Assembly: GCF_022605725.1 (NCBI RefSeq)
Contig: NC_065553.1
Coordinates: forward strand, 5,952,001 to 6,016,000
DNA: 64,000 nt
Origin: Anthonomus grandis grandis
Lineage: Eukaryota; Arthropoda; Insecta; Coleoptera; Curculionidae
Direction of reading: 5' to 3'
The notes beneath the pieces were generated by a model, which was not told the origin of the DNA, made no database searches, and saw nothing but the letters and a program-made list of their open reading frames with translations. The position numbers and the translations under genes are program-made. Shown piece after piece: positions 36,530-47,149 of this stretch. How positions within the stretch are numbered: position 1 is the first letter of the stretch; every line of letters starts with the position of its first letter.

Positions 36530-37400
36530 TCTATAGCGAAATTGTTTGGGCTGATGATCCCATTTTTCATTTGACACTAAAAACTTCATTGAAGCCAGTA
36601 GTGTGACTAGTAATGCACGTTCATTATCAGAACATAATTTAAATTTAAACTTCAATAAATCTAAGGTGCAAGTAGGAGTAAGATTGACTTTTTGAAAGAT
36701 TATATAAAGATTTCTATTGATCACATTCCGCTTGAGTATGTGGACGTAGCTCGAAATTTGGGTCTATTATTGGATTCACAACTAAAATTTAATCACGTTG
36801 CTAAAATTAGGAAGAAAAATTTAATAGTTTAAAGTTGTTGTATTGTAATCGTCATTATCTTAATTTGAACTTAAGAAAGGTATTGTTTAAGTCTGATTCT
36901 TTCAAGATTCAATTTACTAATGTGACGTTATACACTGTATTATCCTGGGCTTAGCTTCCTTGAACGAAATAGTTCATATATTATGTAAATGCATATTGTA
37001 GATATATTTTTGGTCTAAATAGGCGAAATATCTCAAAAATTGGGCTTACTTTCCTGGTCAAAAATGGAAAATCGCTGGAGACTTCATTTGGATGCCTTTC
37101 TGGATCAGATTATTAACTTTTCCGCCGAAAATAGGCAATTAGATAGTATTTTTGTTACAGGGTCAACACTTATTAGTGTTAATACTAGGCATACTTGTAC
37201 AATCTTTCTTCATTTAAAATTTAATTTTTTCGAAAATCTTTTGCTTTTAGATCAATTTCGGCTTTGAACAAGTTGCCAGAGTTTTTTTAATTAGACAAAC
37301 TAATAATTATCGGCTGCTTTAATCGTTTATCTATTAGGTTTCTTTATGTCTCCTGTAGTTTTAAACTAAAATTTATGTCTTTTACTTTAAATACTCTTAA
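36530..37400 (+). mobile_element. Jockey/CR1-like LINE RT and C-terminal region
   Basis: The catalytic motif is readable as VWADDPIF at 36544-36567 (WADD in place of FADD). After frame changes there follow KDYIKISIDHIPLEYVDVAR near 36700, NLGLLLDSQLKFN near 36750-36790 (family LGxxxDxxLxF), a LLYCNRHYLNLNLRK block, and NRRNISKIGLLSWSKMENRW with RWRLHLDAFLDQI near 37020-37110, matching the DHISxxxxxLxWLxxxxRR block. At least three frame changes occur. The 5' part is missing. Confidence 0.75.
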
Positions 37401-37679
37401 TTATTTGTAATTTAATGTGTGCCACACCACTGTAATTCTTAATATGAATATCTTCGTTAATCTTAAGACTAAGTTTGGGGTTGGATTTTGAAAGTAGTTT
37501 TGTTCATATATTATTAAAATTGGTAAGGGTCTCATGAACCTATACTACTTTAATTGTATTTTGTTAAAGGAAAATAATTTTCTCATGCACTGTGATGGTT
37601 ACGTAAAATAGCAAAATTTGCGAGACTCTGACATTCTGATATTTTTTTAGTGTTACTTAATAAAAGCCAGATTTATTTA

Positions 37680-37965
37680 TTTCATCTAACGATATTTTTG
37701 TTATATCTTCTGAGCTTGCGTTGCACACTAGAATATCTTGATGTACAGCTTCCCTACTAGACATCACAGACGAGTATAGTTCATAGTAAAATCTCTCAAT
37801 AACTTTGGTAATCTATGCTTGATGCAATCACGTCGTGTTTGTTTCCTAAACTACTAAACCTTTTTTTTCCATGGCACAGTCGAGACTAAAGGCCTCACAT
37901 ATTACTTTGTCTGTCTATGATATCTTGAATGATTTTGGTTCTGTGTCGCTCTACTCGTTAATACA
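37680..37965 (-). mobile_element. RTE-type linker fragment, inverted relative to its endonuclease
   Basis: The minus strand reads, with frame changes, a SLGNKHDVIASSID block, then REFYYELYSSVMSSREAVHQ and SSEDITKISLDEI. This is the linker between endonuclease and RT palm in RTE-like elements (family form FYxxLYSS). It points left, while the endonuclease piece at 38005-38340 points right. Confidence 0.6.
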
Positions 37966-38004
37966 AGAATGAAACATAGACTTAGTAACGACTGAAACTC
38001 CTAG

Positions 38005-38340
38005 TGCTAAAACTGAATAAACGATTTCCAATTCAAGTAATCAACATATACTCGCCTTCTAGCCCCGCAGAAAATAAAGTAGTAGAACAATTGTATGAAG
38101 ACATAGACATTACAAAGCAATAGGTGTAATTCATAGTCATAATTGGAGACCCTAACGCCAAAATCGTAAGAAGGAGAAAACTCGGAGACTTTGCCTTTAT
38201 TAGTTACTACAGACTAGGAGACAGGAACAGCAATGGAGAAATGCTAGTAAACTTCCTAAACAATGAAAATCTCTACAATTTAAACACATTTTTTTTGGTA
38301 ATCACAGGTTTGTGACAAATGAGCGCAAGACAGGATGAAT
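38005..38340 (+). mobile_element. RTE-type endonuclease fragment
   Basis: The plus strand reads VINIYSPSSPAENKVVEQLY, EDIDITKQ, then after one stop VIIGDPNAKIVRRRKLGDF (family GDFNAKIG), RLGDRNSNGEMLVNFLNNEN and LYNLNTFF. These are the central and C-terminal blocks of an APE-type endonuclease of the RTE/CR1 kind. GDFNA has become GDPNA. The copy is interrupted by stops and ends near 38340. Confidence 0.75.
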
Positions 38341-38689
38341 ATTAGAGAGAAGTAACAAGCATGAGATCACATGTAGTTAAATGAAAAGTAGTTTTTTTTA
38401 ACAACTCCTATATTTTTGTTGTATTATTTTTAGATTACCACATTATCTAAAATTATATTAGGTTCAATTTAAAAAGCTCTTTATAGAACCGTATATGTTA
38501 CCCGAAAATACCAATCTTACACCAATAATACGCCAATATCCAGTGCCAATCAACATATATTATCCGACTTCCCAATATCCGAACAAAATAGCCAATTTTA
38601 CATCCCCAAAACAACTTATTTTCTCAATATCTACGAGAGATATCGTGACGCGGACAAATTGCCAAAGATAACAGAAATCGTGGGCCCTT

Positions 38690-39260
38690 TCCCTTTTGTT
38701 TCCCCCGTTTGACCAATAAGGGTTGACCGCGCATACTGGTCAGTTAAGGGTGTGGTCAGTCGCGGAGGGCCACTGTCCGGTTGGCGTGCCTGAAAAATTC
38801 TCTAAGGGTTATTTTAGGATGATTTACCGGAAAGGGGTGGCGTTTGTTTCGTTTTGGGAGTATACGCGTTTGAAAAGAACTAATATCTTTCGAACGTTTC
38901 AAATACGAGCCATTGTTGACTCTCTGAACCCTTTCGAGACCAGTACTACATTTGTCATATTCTATCAATATGTGCGCCCGGGGAGGTTATACAAAAGTGA
39001 CCCTGCACAAACACGACTTATTATGTACGGCCGATCAAACAACGAAGGTCGAACCCTTTGACCGCGTCGGATTTAGGGCCAGGTGCTCCCTCGGGATCAC
39101 AATCTGGACCGCAGCACAATAAGTCGAAAAACAACGGCCTGTTTTGTCTCGATTTTACTGAGGGCGGAGCAGCTACTGTCGTAATTAGATGAAGAAGAAG
39201 TGGACTTAAGGGATAAATGTTAACGGTTGAATAGCCTGGGCTTTCTTGTTAATGTAATGT
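38690..39260. promoter_or_regulatory. Candidate regulatory island 10
   Basis: One of the largest GC-richer blocks. It spans a 112-codon plus-strand open frame (38723-39061) and a 70-codon minus-strand frame, neither with a recognisable domain. I read these as by-products of composition. Best guess is a conserved intronic regulatory element about 2 kb upstream of the first BCL11 exon seen here. Confidence 0.3.
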
Positions 39261-39509
39261 CGAAAAAAAGCGATTCAAGCCGATCTTTTGACAACTAAAT
39301 GCCGATGCTGTCATAATAACTTATTAAGGGAGAAACGTCATAATAAATGTCAAATAGGAGGTCGTATAATAGAAATAAACCTAAACAAAAACTGTGAAGT
39401 GTGTGAAATATCAAAATCTCTAAATATTTTTTGACTTATCTAATAATAGGCTATAAAAAATAAAAAAACTTTAATTCTGTCTATGGTTTTATTATTAGGA
39501 ATGATCTTA

Positions 39510-39735
39510 TGAGACACTTATTTAAACTGCGACCCAGATATAGGTCTTAGAAGAGGCAAAATATCGACTTTTTCGAACATATCACTCTCTCATTCTTTAA
39601 TATCTTTGGTTGATACCAAATTCTAAAATTGCATTTTTTATTGTGGTTTATCCAATCACACAATGACACTCATTTTATAATAATTCTTCACACTTATTTT
39701 TAAACTGCGACCCGGAAATAGGTGTTAAAATATAG
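39510..39735. repeat. Direct repeat, period about 175 bp
   Basis: CACTTATTT, AAACTGCGACCC and ATAGGT occur in the same order at about 39517 and 39690. They are diverged copies of an unidentified repeat. Confidence 0.6.
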
Positions 39736-40739
39736 CATTAAAACAGGTAAAGCATTAACATTATACAATATTAAGCATTACATTTTACAAATCTTCAACT
39801 TTATTCCCCAAAATATTAGAGATGAAATTAATAACAAAATTGTAAAATGTATATTAGAGATTGGAGATATAATTAAATAAATAATACATAGGGTAATTAA
39901 ACTAAGAAATTGCAGATCTCGGAAATTGAATTATTAAACAAAAAAAAAACACATACTGACATATACAGATATGACCCAAACCCTAAAAAAAACATTTATA
40001 ATTATACATTTATAATACTGAACTCCTCAAAATCTAAATTACCTGTAGCTACGACCTAAGTCTAAATTGTTAGTATTATTCTTTATTTTTATCTACGTTT
40101 TATTATTGTTATTATTATGTATAGGTGAAATAAGTTATCACGTACAAGTAGTATACTACTACTTCTGCGATTATTGTTTATTTACTGGTAAATTAAAATT
40201 AATAATTTTGTAATTTTTTTTTAATTATTGTAAATAAACTGATTTATTATTATTTTATTATTATTAAGAAAAAATGAGAGTAATTATTTTTACTATTATT
40301 TTGTTTATCTGCAGATTTCGTGTAGAATTATTATTTTAATGTTTTTTTTATATAAATCATACTCAGTTTTAAGCACAAAACGTGTTATTTTGAATTCTCT
40401 ATAGAGCTCTATAGCTCTATAGAGATTATTTTGATATACAATTTATGTTCAACACTAGTGATTTTTTTAATGTACTTATTTTAACCCTTATAACTTATTT
40501 TTTCTTTTGGAATAAATAATATATTCAAATTAATGGTGCTTTTTAATTTTATTAAAATATATTAAAAATAAAATTAGTTAGGTTTTTGGAGCTAGACTCT
40601 ATATTTAAATATACTAATGGTCACCAAGGGTTAATACTCAGACCTCGTATGTAGCCAAAACAAAAATAAAAAAGTCCTTTTTAACCTCATTCAATTAACA
40701 CTCTAGTACTTTACTAAGCCATTAACCTTAGACCTCTAG
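39736..40739. other. AT-rich intron, no gene seen
   Basis: Simple (TTA)n-like sequence lies around 40090-40270. It includes the palindrome at 40396-40425. No gene is supported. Confidence 0.5.
40396..40425. repeat. Perfect palindrome, 13-bp arms
   Basis: TCTCTATAGAGCT (40396-40408) and AGCTCTATAGAGA (40413-40425) are perfect reverse complements around the loop CTAT. Each arm itself contains the palindrome CTCTATAGAG. Confidence 0.85.
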
Positions 40740-40985
40740 ACAAATAGCCAGGCGTCTGAAAATTAAACCTGGAGAGCAATCCGATAATGTCCAGATATCC
40801 GGGGCGAGTTACTGGCGCCCGAAAAAGGACCGCTTCAAATTATTTTATTGGCTCTTCTTTAAGACAAATGAAGTTCGGGTCGTGACGTTTATCGCTCGCA
40901 ATCTTCCCTGAACTGCCATAAAATATCTTTTCGGTTTAAAGGGGTTGCATTTTATCATTTTAACCTATTTGTTTTTCTGTTACAG
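40740..40985 (+). promoter_or_regulatory. GC-richer intron end and splice acceptor of the BCL11 exon
   Basis: A less AT-rich block runs into the exon. It ends with a TTTAAC branch-point-like site (40960s), a pyrimidine tract and TTACAGCAG. The acceptor is a NAGNAG tandem, so splicing after 40985 or after 40988 gives products differing by one codon in the same frame. At 40813-40830 the sequence TGGCGCCCGAAAAAGGAC resembles a tRNA-Lys primer binding site. Confidence 0.6.
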
Positions 40986-41513
40986 CAGACGCAGACGGTC
41001 AAGATAGTCTGGGAGATCTGAGCCACCAGGACATCTTAACCTGTGGAGTTTGTCAAAAGCCGTTCGCCCTCTCGGACATTGTCCGGTTTATTCAGCATAA
41101 GATTCAGACGTGTAACAAGGAGAACTTTGGGCAATGTTACAGTAGCCAAGAAAGGGATAGGGATAACGATGAGGGTAGTTTGCCCTTAAGTAGTATTAAT
41201 AGTAGAAGACCTAGCATATCAGCCCCTATTAGTAGTAAGAAGTCTGTGGGTAGCAGAGTGCATACTCCACCACCCGCTAGTCCAAGGCTGCCGATTCCCA
41301 GTGACCTTTGTGTGGACGGGGCAGCATCATCGACGCCTAAACGGAGAGCATCATCTCCGTTGACCACCTCTACCAGCACCGATGATGGAGAAGATCATAA
41401 GCCGATTATTAAAGAGGAGAGAATTGATACCACAAGTTCCTCACCTGAGGAACATTCACATAAGAAGAGCAGAACGGAGGTGGCTGATGCTGAGAGTAAT
41501 ACTACGAACAGTG
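40986..41513 (+). CDS. BCL11: BCL11-type transcription factor, internal exon with CCHC finger
   Basis: BCL11 proteins (vertebrate BCL11A/B, Drosophila CG9650) are nuclear zinc-finger transcription factors, chiefly repressors in neural and blood-cell development. The exon is open throughout. After an acidic start (DADGQDSLGDLSHQDILT) comes a finger C-x2-C-x14-H-x4-C (first Cys codon 41042, last 41111) with exactly the spacing of the N-terminal CCHC finger of vertebrate BCL11A, which is involved in self-association. The rest is a low-complexity Ser/Pro-rich linker with basic (STPKRR, HKKSR) and acidic patches. The reading frame comes from the downstream exon: the exon ends one base into a codon (G), completed by AG at 63016 to give Glu. 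The donor is GTGAGT at 41514. An upstream exon must supply one base and the start codon. The N-terminal repressor peptide known from vertebrates is not in this exon. Confidence 0.9.
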
Positions 41514-43170
41514 GTGAGTAGAGTTTACATTCAGAATTATTACAATAAAATTAGTTAACAACTTCAAAGAAAAAAATTAACTACATCAACATGACTTCTT
41601 TGACTAGTTATGACGCTCTTTAAACAAATGTTCAAAAATACCGCCATTAACCTTTATTCACATATTCTACTTTTGTGTCCGAAGGGCTCTTGTTGCTTTT
41701 CTCAGTAATTTGTGTCTTTCTTTGACAAACACTAGCGTTGAATTAAGGCCTCCCAAGTATCGACTTTTACTTTATATACTTTTTTAAACCAACCCTACAA
41801 TTAATAATCTAGTGGTATGAAGTGGAGATCTTGGAGGCCAACTAATAAGACTACTACGCTTAAATTCATAATTCTGGAAACTCTTTCTCCAAATATTGTT
41901 CGGTCTGACAAGCGAAATGTGCAGGAGCTTCATCGTACTAGCATTCTGCTGTTTAGAGGTACTTCCTCTAATAATTTTATTAACTTATTATGCAAAAAAA
42001 GTAGTTAACTCATGTGGGACCATATTCCAAAATGTGTAAACTCTTACCGAAAACTCGTAATGAAAATTAGTTTCGACTGTTGCCTATGGGATTGTCATCT
42101 AATTTTTGTAGATCTAAGAGCTGGCTACGTAGATCAAAGGGTCACTTGATAAATACTAAATTTTGTTATATATAGGGTCGGTTGTTACCGACATAGCAAG
42201 GGACAGATCGTCAAAAGTCGCTGTGGGTATGAAATCGAAGGACAGGCGGTTAAACTTGTATTTTTTTGTGAAAATGTATTAAGTAGGTACAGTAGCAAAT
42301 TAAGGGCGAAGATAAAGAGTCGTTAGACATGGCTAATATTGCAAACATTTTCACAATAATTTTGTCACTAGGTATGTACAATTCTGACATTTTGCATTTT
42401 ATAATTTAAATATAACGTCTATTATAATATAAATATTTTATACTCACTGGATATTTAAACTAATGAATCTTCAAGTATACTAATTAATCTATAGTCTTAC
42501 AAATACTAAAATTATTTGAAAGTTTAATGTGGTTCATCTTTCTCCATATTATCATCGTATATGTGATTTCATCATTATCAGCTAAGAGCACAAATTAGTA
42601 ATTTGGTTGATTTAGTTTATAATTTGTCAAAATTAAATTCTGATGGCAATTGTAGTCCTTCAAACCAATTCAACTCGTAATTGGATCTATCCAAAATTCA
42701 TCCGCAATTTTCTGCTTCCAATTCATATAGATCAGAGAAAGTCGCATTTGTCTATATGTTGGAGATAAAATGTCCCTTTCCATATGTTGATATAATTCAA
42801 CATAGCAAGGTGGTAAGTAAGGGTCAATGACATTTTTTGAAAAGACTCATCTCAGTTTTTTATCGTATAATTCCGATGAAAGAGTTTATATCAGATTGTT
42901 GAATAATTTTCTCGGATAAATTATATAAAGGATTCAATGACGGAAAAAGTGTTTTCTTTATTCGCACCTGTATAACCTAAGTAACCGAATGTATTTTGAT
43001 ATTCTACTGATTAAGAAAGCATTTTATAAGAACGTGTTAACGTGACGCTTTATACTGGCAATACCACATCCTTTATACTGAAATTTTTAACTTAATTTTA
43101 TTTAAGTTACCTAATAAAATGGCAATAATATCTGAGTTACAAACATTTAATAACTGTATTTATATTTATG
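41514..43170. other. Start of the 21.5-kb BCL11 intron, no gene seen
   Basis: The donor GGTGAGTA at 41513-41520 fits the consensus strongly, with an alternative GT three bases earlier (41511). Downstream, GTCGGTTGTTACCGAC at about 42178-42193 is a small hairpin. The 63-codon frame at 41817-42008 is not convincing. No other feature is seen. Confidence 0.6.
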
Positions 43171-44690
43171 TCAAGTATAATCACATGGCATCAACTTCTT
43201 CATGTGGAGGGCAACAATAGTGCAAATAACATAACCATTTGCATTTACTTCATATGAGTAATAATTAAGGACAACAGTTTTGTTCCTAAGAAAGGGAGCA
43301 ACTTTTTGACTTTGCCAGTGATTAATAGTATTAAACGCTTTACTAAAGTCTAATAATACCAATATAGTACAATTTTTATTGTCAGTAGCTTGAAAAATGT
43401 CATCGGCTGTTATTTGCAAGCGCTTTATTACAACTATAATATCCAGTTCAAAACCCTGGCTTAGTAAGTGGTAAAATATAATTGTCATTTAAATATATCT
43501 TCAGATGTTATTTGTTATAGTCAGTTTTGACACCCCACATAGAATACTTAGATCAGAAAATTGTTTTGAATCTTTGCCTTAAGGAATTGGTGTAACTTTG
43601 GAATTGGAGCATTGTTCCAAGTTTTTGGAAATTGTAATGAGAACAAATTTATATATCGTTATCTCAGTCTGAGAATTAGAAGAGTATGGGAATAAAGTGA
43701 TGTTGTTAGGGTATAATTTGACAAATTAACGGAAAAAAATTCCATTTCCAGGAAATCCAGAGACTAATAATGAGTTAAAAAGATGAAATAGGAAACGGTG
43801 GAAAACTCAAATTTTGATTTATATATTCTTATCTCAGTTTAAGATTTAAAACAGTATGGGAATAAAGTGATAATTTTCTGGTATAATTTGACAAATTAAA
43901 GAAAAAAAATTCTATTTCCAAGCAATCCAGAGACTATTAAAAAAATGATGCAATGATATAGGAACATGTTGATAATATTTACAAGATAAGGGAGTATATA
44001 GGAACAGCACATTTTAATGAATGAGATACTTAAGTCATTAGAACCAGGGGATGTATTTCTTTCTAATGGTTTCTTGTGCCGTTATCTCTAAAATTCATTT
44101 TGACATATAATATTGTTTTTGTAATAAATATTTATGAAAGGGCTTATATTTTTTGGTATATTATCAATAAAGAAATTATTTATTGCATTTGGGTCTTGAA
44201 GACAAAAAGAAATATTATTTAATTTATCTCTAGCAATATCTAAAGTTTAATTTTCAAAAGTTCTTATTAATTTTGTTTCTAGAATCAAAAATAGTTTCTT
44301 TTATGTGGTGTGACCGTATGATTGGTACTATTCCTTAAACATTTAAACTACTCCAAATTCTCTAGAGTTTGATGATTTTTAAATTTCGCTTTAGTTTTGT
44401 CCCTTAATTTTATTAAGTTATACATTTCTTGACTCAACTAAATAGCTTTCTTCTGGGTTATTCTAGCAGTTTTCAATGAAGTATGTTTATTGAAGAGACT
44501 AATAATAATATAGTTTTTAGATTCTCGTCAATTTAGTATTCATAAAAAATTTGACGACTTGACTAAAGAAGATCACTATAAAAATCATCTGATTTAAAAC
44601 TTCTGAAGTACGTATGCAATCTTGGTTCAAATGTAGGTTTGTCACAGTTAATCTTACACTCTACGCATTTGTGGTATAAAAAGTTTTAGT
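43171..44690 (-). mobile_element. Jockey/CR1-like LINE: EN end, linker and RT N-terminus
   Basis: Minus-strand blocks in 5' to 3' order: RSFKSDDFYSDLL (about 44600); ARITQKKA and MYNLIKLRDKTKAKFKNHQT (about 44350-44470); a LRNSTNHTVTPHKRNYF block; FCLQDPNAINNFFIDNIPKN near 44180; PKLHQFLKA-like and FSDLSILCGVKTD sequence; and the open frame 43171-43488 with TADDIFQATDNKNCTILVLL followed by DFSKAFNTINH. This is the region from the end of the endonuclease to RT palm motif A. The later catalytic motif is absent. A tandem duplication of about 165 bp (43649-43790 and 43814-43960) lies inside. It is a dead copy. Confidence 0.8.
43649..43960. repeat. Tandem duplication of about 165 bp within a LINE
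   Basis: Two units share TATCTCAGT, GTATGGGAATAAAGTGAT, GGTATAATTTGACAAATTAA and TCCAGAGACTA in the same order. Divergence between the units shows the duplication is old. Confidence 0.8.
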
Positions 44691-44984
44691 TAGTAACAGA
44701 AATAATTCAATGATATCTTTGTTGTTAATAACAAAATATTGATTAGAGATTCAGCGTATTGTGCAATATGTTAGTAACTACAATCAAATAGGAACATATG
44801 AGTTATTAAAAATTGTTTGCACGTGTCTAATACTCACTATTTAGTACGTCCCTCTTTACTTACCCTGTATTTGAAAAGGATATAATGGCACTTCTTTAAA
44901 TGTTATTCATTTGTCAAAGGCTGTTCCTGATATCCCAATGGAGTGATGCTTATGTATGTTTATACGATACACGTAGACGAGCAA

Positions 44985-45500
44985 ATTTTAATATTGAAAT
45001 TTGGTGCAAAAAAAATTATCCCTTGTCACGTGGACCTAATTGCCAAACGACTTAGAAAAAAAAGGAGACAACTGCTTCAAAACGTCCTCCAAGCAGATGC
45101 CCTATCTTTTTGTTTTTTTTTCGGTCTCGTGCAAGGGTTATCTCGTGCGTATACCCTTCACGTGTACTAATTATTTAAGTCGTCTTGTCTTGTCCACGCG
45201 GCAAAAAAGGGGGTTGATGCGCATTAATAATACCAGATGAACATCGAACAACCGGTCGTTATTGTACCTGGTTAATTTTTTTTGGTAAGGCAAAAATATA
45301 ACGGCACACGACCTAAGAAATAATAAAATTTAATACGGCCATTATCGACAGGCGTTCGATAAACATATACGTCGAAAGGGACAAGGGTTGACGGTTTTGT
45401 TTTAATAAAACCGCTCACCCTTTCCTAACCCTGTCAAAAAAACACCGACGGGGATTGAGCAATTTTCGGAAATAAGCTGTCACGCAGTCTAATATGATTT
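44985..45500. promoter_or_regulatory. Candidate regulatory island 11 with two CACGTG E-boxes
   Basis: A long GC-richer unique block in the BCL11 intron. It contains two CACGTG sites (45027-45032 and 45159-45164), a bHLH-type binding sequence, and GGGACAAGGGTTGACGG-like words similar in style to other islands. Open frames of 66-75 codons are considered spurious. Regulatory role inferred. Confidence 0.35.
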
Positions 45501-47149
45501 TCTTTTCTTGTGTGCGCTATATACGAAATCGGATTATGAAGTAAATAAATAGCATAATATATTTAGTATATTTGATAATAGAGAATCGAGACAAATAATG
45601 TTTATTATGTGTGTCTCATAAAGGATTTTAGAGGAGAAACTGGTGCCCAACAGTGTCATCACAAGCATAGAAATATTAAATAATATTGGAACTTGATTAA
45701 ATATAAGTGATTTCTGTTGACAATCTTTTAATACTTAGGAGTATATTTTAAAGGAAACGCTCAGCTCAACTTGCCTTATGAATTTAATCCCTTTATATTC
45801 TAATTCAGGTATGCGTAATAACGTTTCTGTAAAAGTCCAACTTTTTCTTTAAAGGCATTTTCTAGAGTTTGCTATTGAGTAATATTAAATAATTATATAT
45901 TAAAATCAGGTATAATTTACTTATCAACAAAATCTATTGTTACTATAGAAATATACAATAAGTTTAATTTTAGTTTGTGAAAAATATCATTCTCCATATC
46001 ACTCTATATAACAACTTCATATTAAAATCACAGTAAGGAATAAGTTATCATCTAACTCAAATTACTAATAAGACCATGATTGAATAATGGAATTTACAAA
46101 GTTTGTCTTTTTAAAAATAAAGTTGTCTATTTAAGACAAAATAAATATTATTTATTAAATATTGAAAACAGGTTAAGATCCCATTGATGCGGTGTGCTTC
46201 ACATTTGGTATTTTAGTTCCAAATTACGAGGCAGCTTTACTACTAACCAAAACTGACTTGGAATGGGGTAAGTTTTCTAAATAACGGGTTTCTTGGTCTA
46301 GGGACCAAAATACCATATGGAGATAACATGAGTTAAATAAATAAAAAAAACATGAGCTCGTAAGAATATTTAGGTAGTTAAAAATTATTTTTACTTAATA
46401 AAAGTTAACCGGTCTTTGTTTCGAAAATCTGTTAATTAAATTTTGTTTGTTTTTATTACTGTTTTGACTGATAAAACAGGGTGTCAATAGAGTTACTGCT
46501 TACAAATACCAAAATTAGGTAGAGTTATGATGTAATATCTGCCGTTTGTTCCCGGAGTAATTTTCGAATTAATATGTAAAGCGATTTAGACTGCCTGCTA
46601 TTTGATGAATATTTAATAATTATCGCAAAAATTAGTGCAAGAACTTAAGGAATAATATAACTCAAATAATTTATAACTTTTGCACTGTCTCATGTTCTGA
46701 AGCAACTTCTTACATTTTCTTATTTGATAAGAAGGTTTATTATTTAGGTGAAATGTGAAGTAGCCCATTCTTAAAAATTTGAATTCACATCATGATGGCC
46801 TAGGAAATAAATTTTTGTAAAGCAATTAACTGAAAATTTAGAAAATATTAAAATTAAACACATCTGAAATTATTTCGGAATTATTGGTGATCAAAAACAC
46901 AAAATTTCTAGTTAATTATATTAAAAAAAAAGGTAATGAATGTATTTATTTACATGACTTCTAAATAAAATGTATATTGCTGTGGCGATTTATAATTATT
47001 TACCTATTTTGATTGATAAATATTACATCACTATTTAAATAAATTTCAATTTAGAGAATATTATCCCATATTTATTTATTTTTTGCTTAACAGTAGAACC
47101 AATTACAAAACAATATTAAATCTACTAGAGTAAAACTAATAATAATCAA
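45501..47149. other. BCL11 intron, AT-rich, no gene seen
   Basis: CTGGTGCCCAAC at 45640-45651 is a one-base variant of the primer-binding-like motif. ACAGGGTGTC at 46476-46485 belongs to the dispersed GGGTGT family. No gene is supported. Confidence 0.5.

Noticed and set aside
36422..36724. 100-codon minus-strand frame
   Set aside because: It is a shadow of the plus-strand LINE reverse-transcriptase region starting at 36530.
38723..39061. 112-codon plus-strand open frame
   Set aside because: It lies in a GC-richer island where stops are rarer on both strands. No domain, no splice context, and an overlapping minus-strand frame of similar quality.
41137..41379. 80-codon minus-strand frame over the BCL11 exon
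   Set aside because: It is a shadow of the conserved plus-strand coding exon; its Leu/Ser-rich content mirrors the opposite codons.
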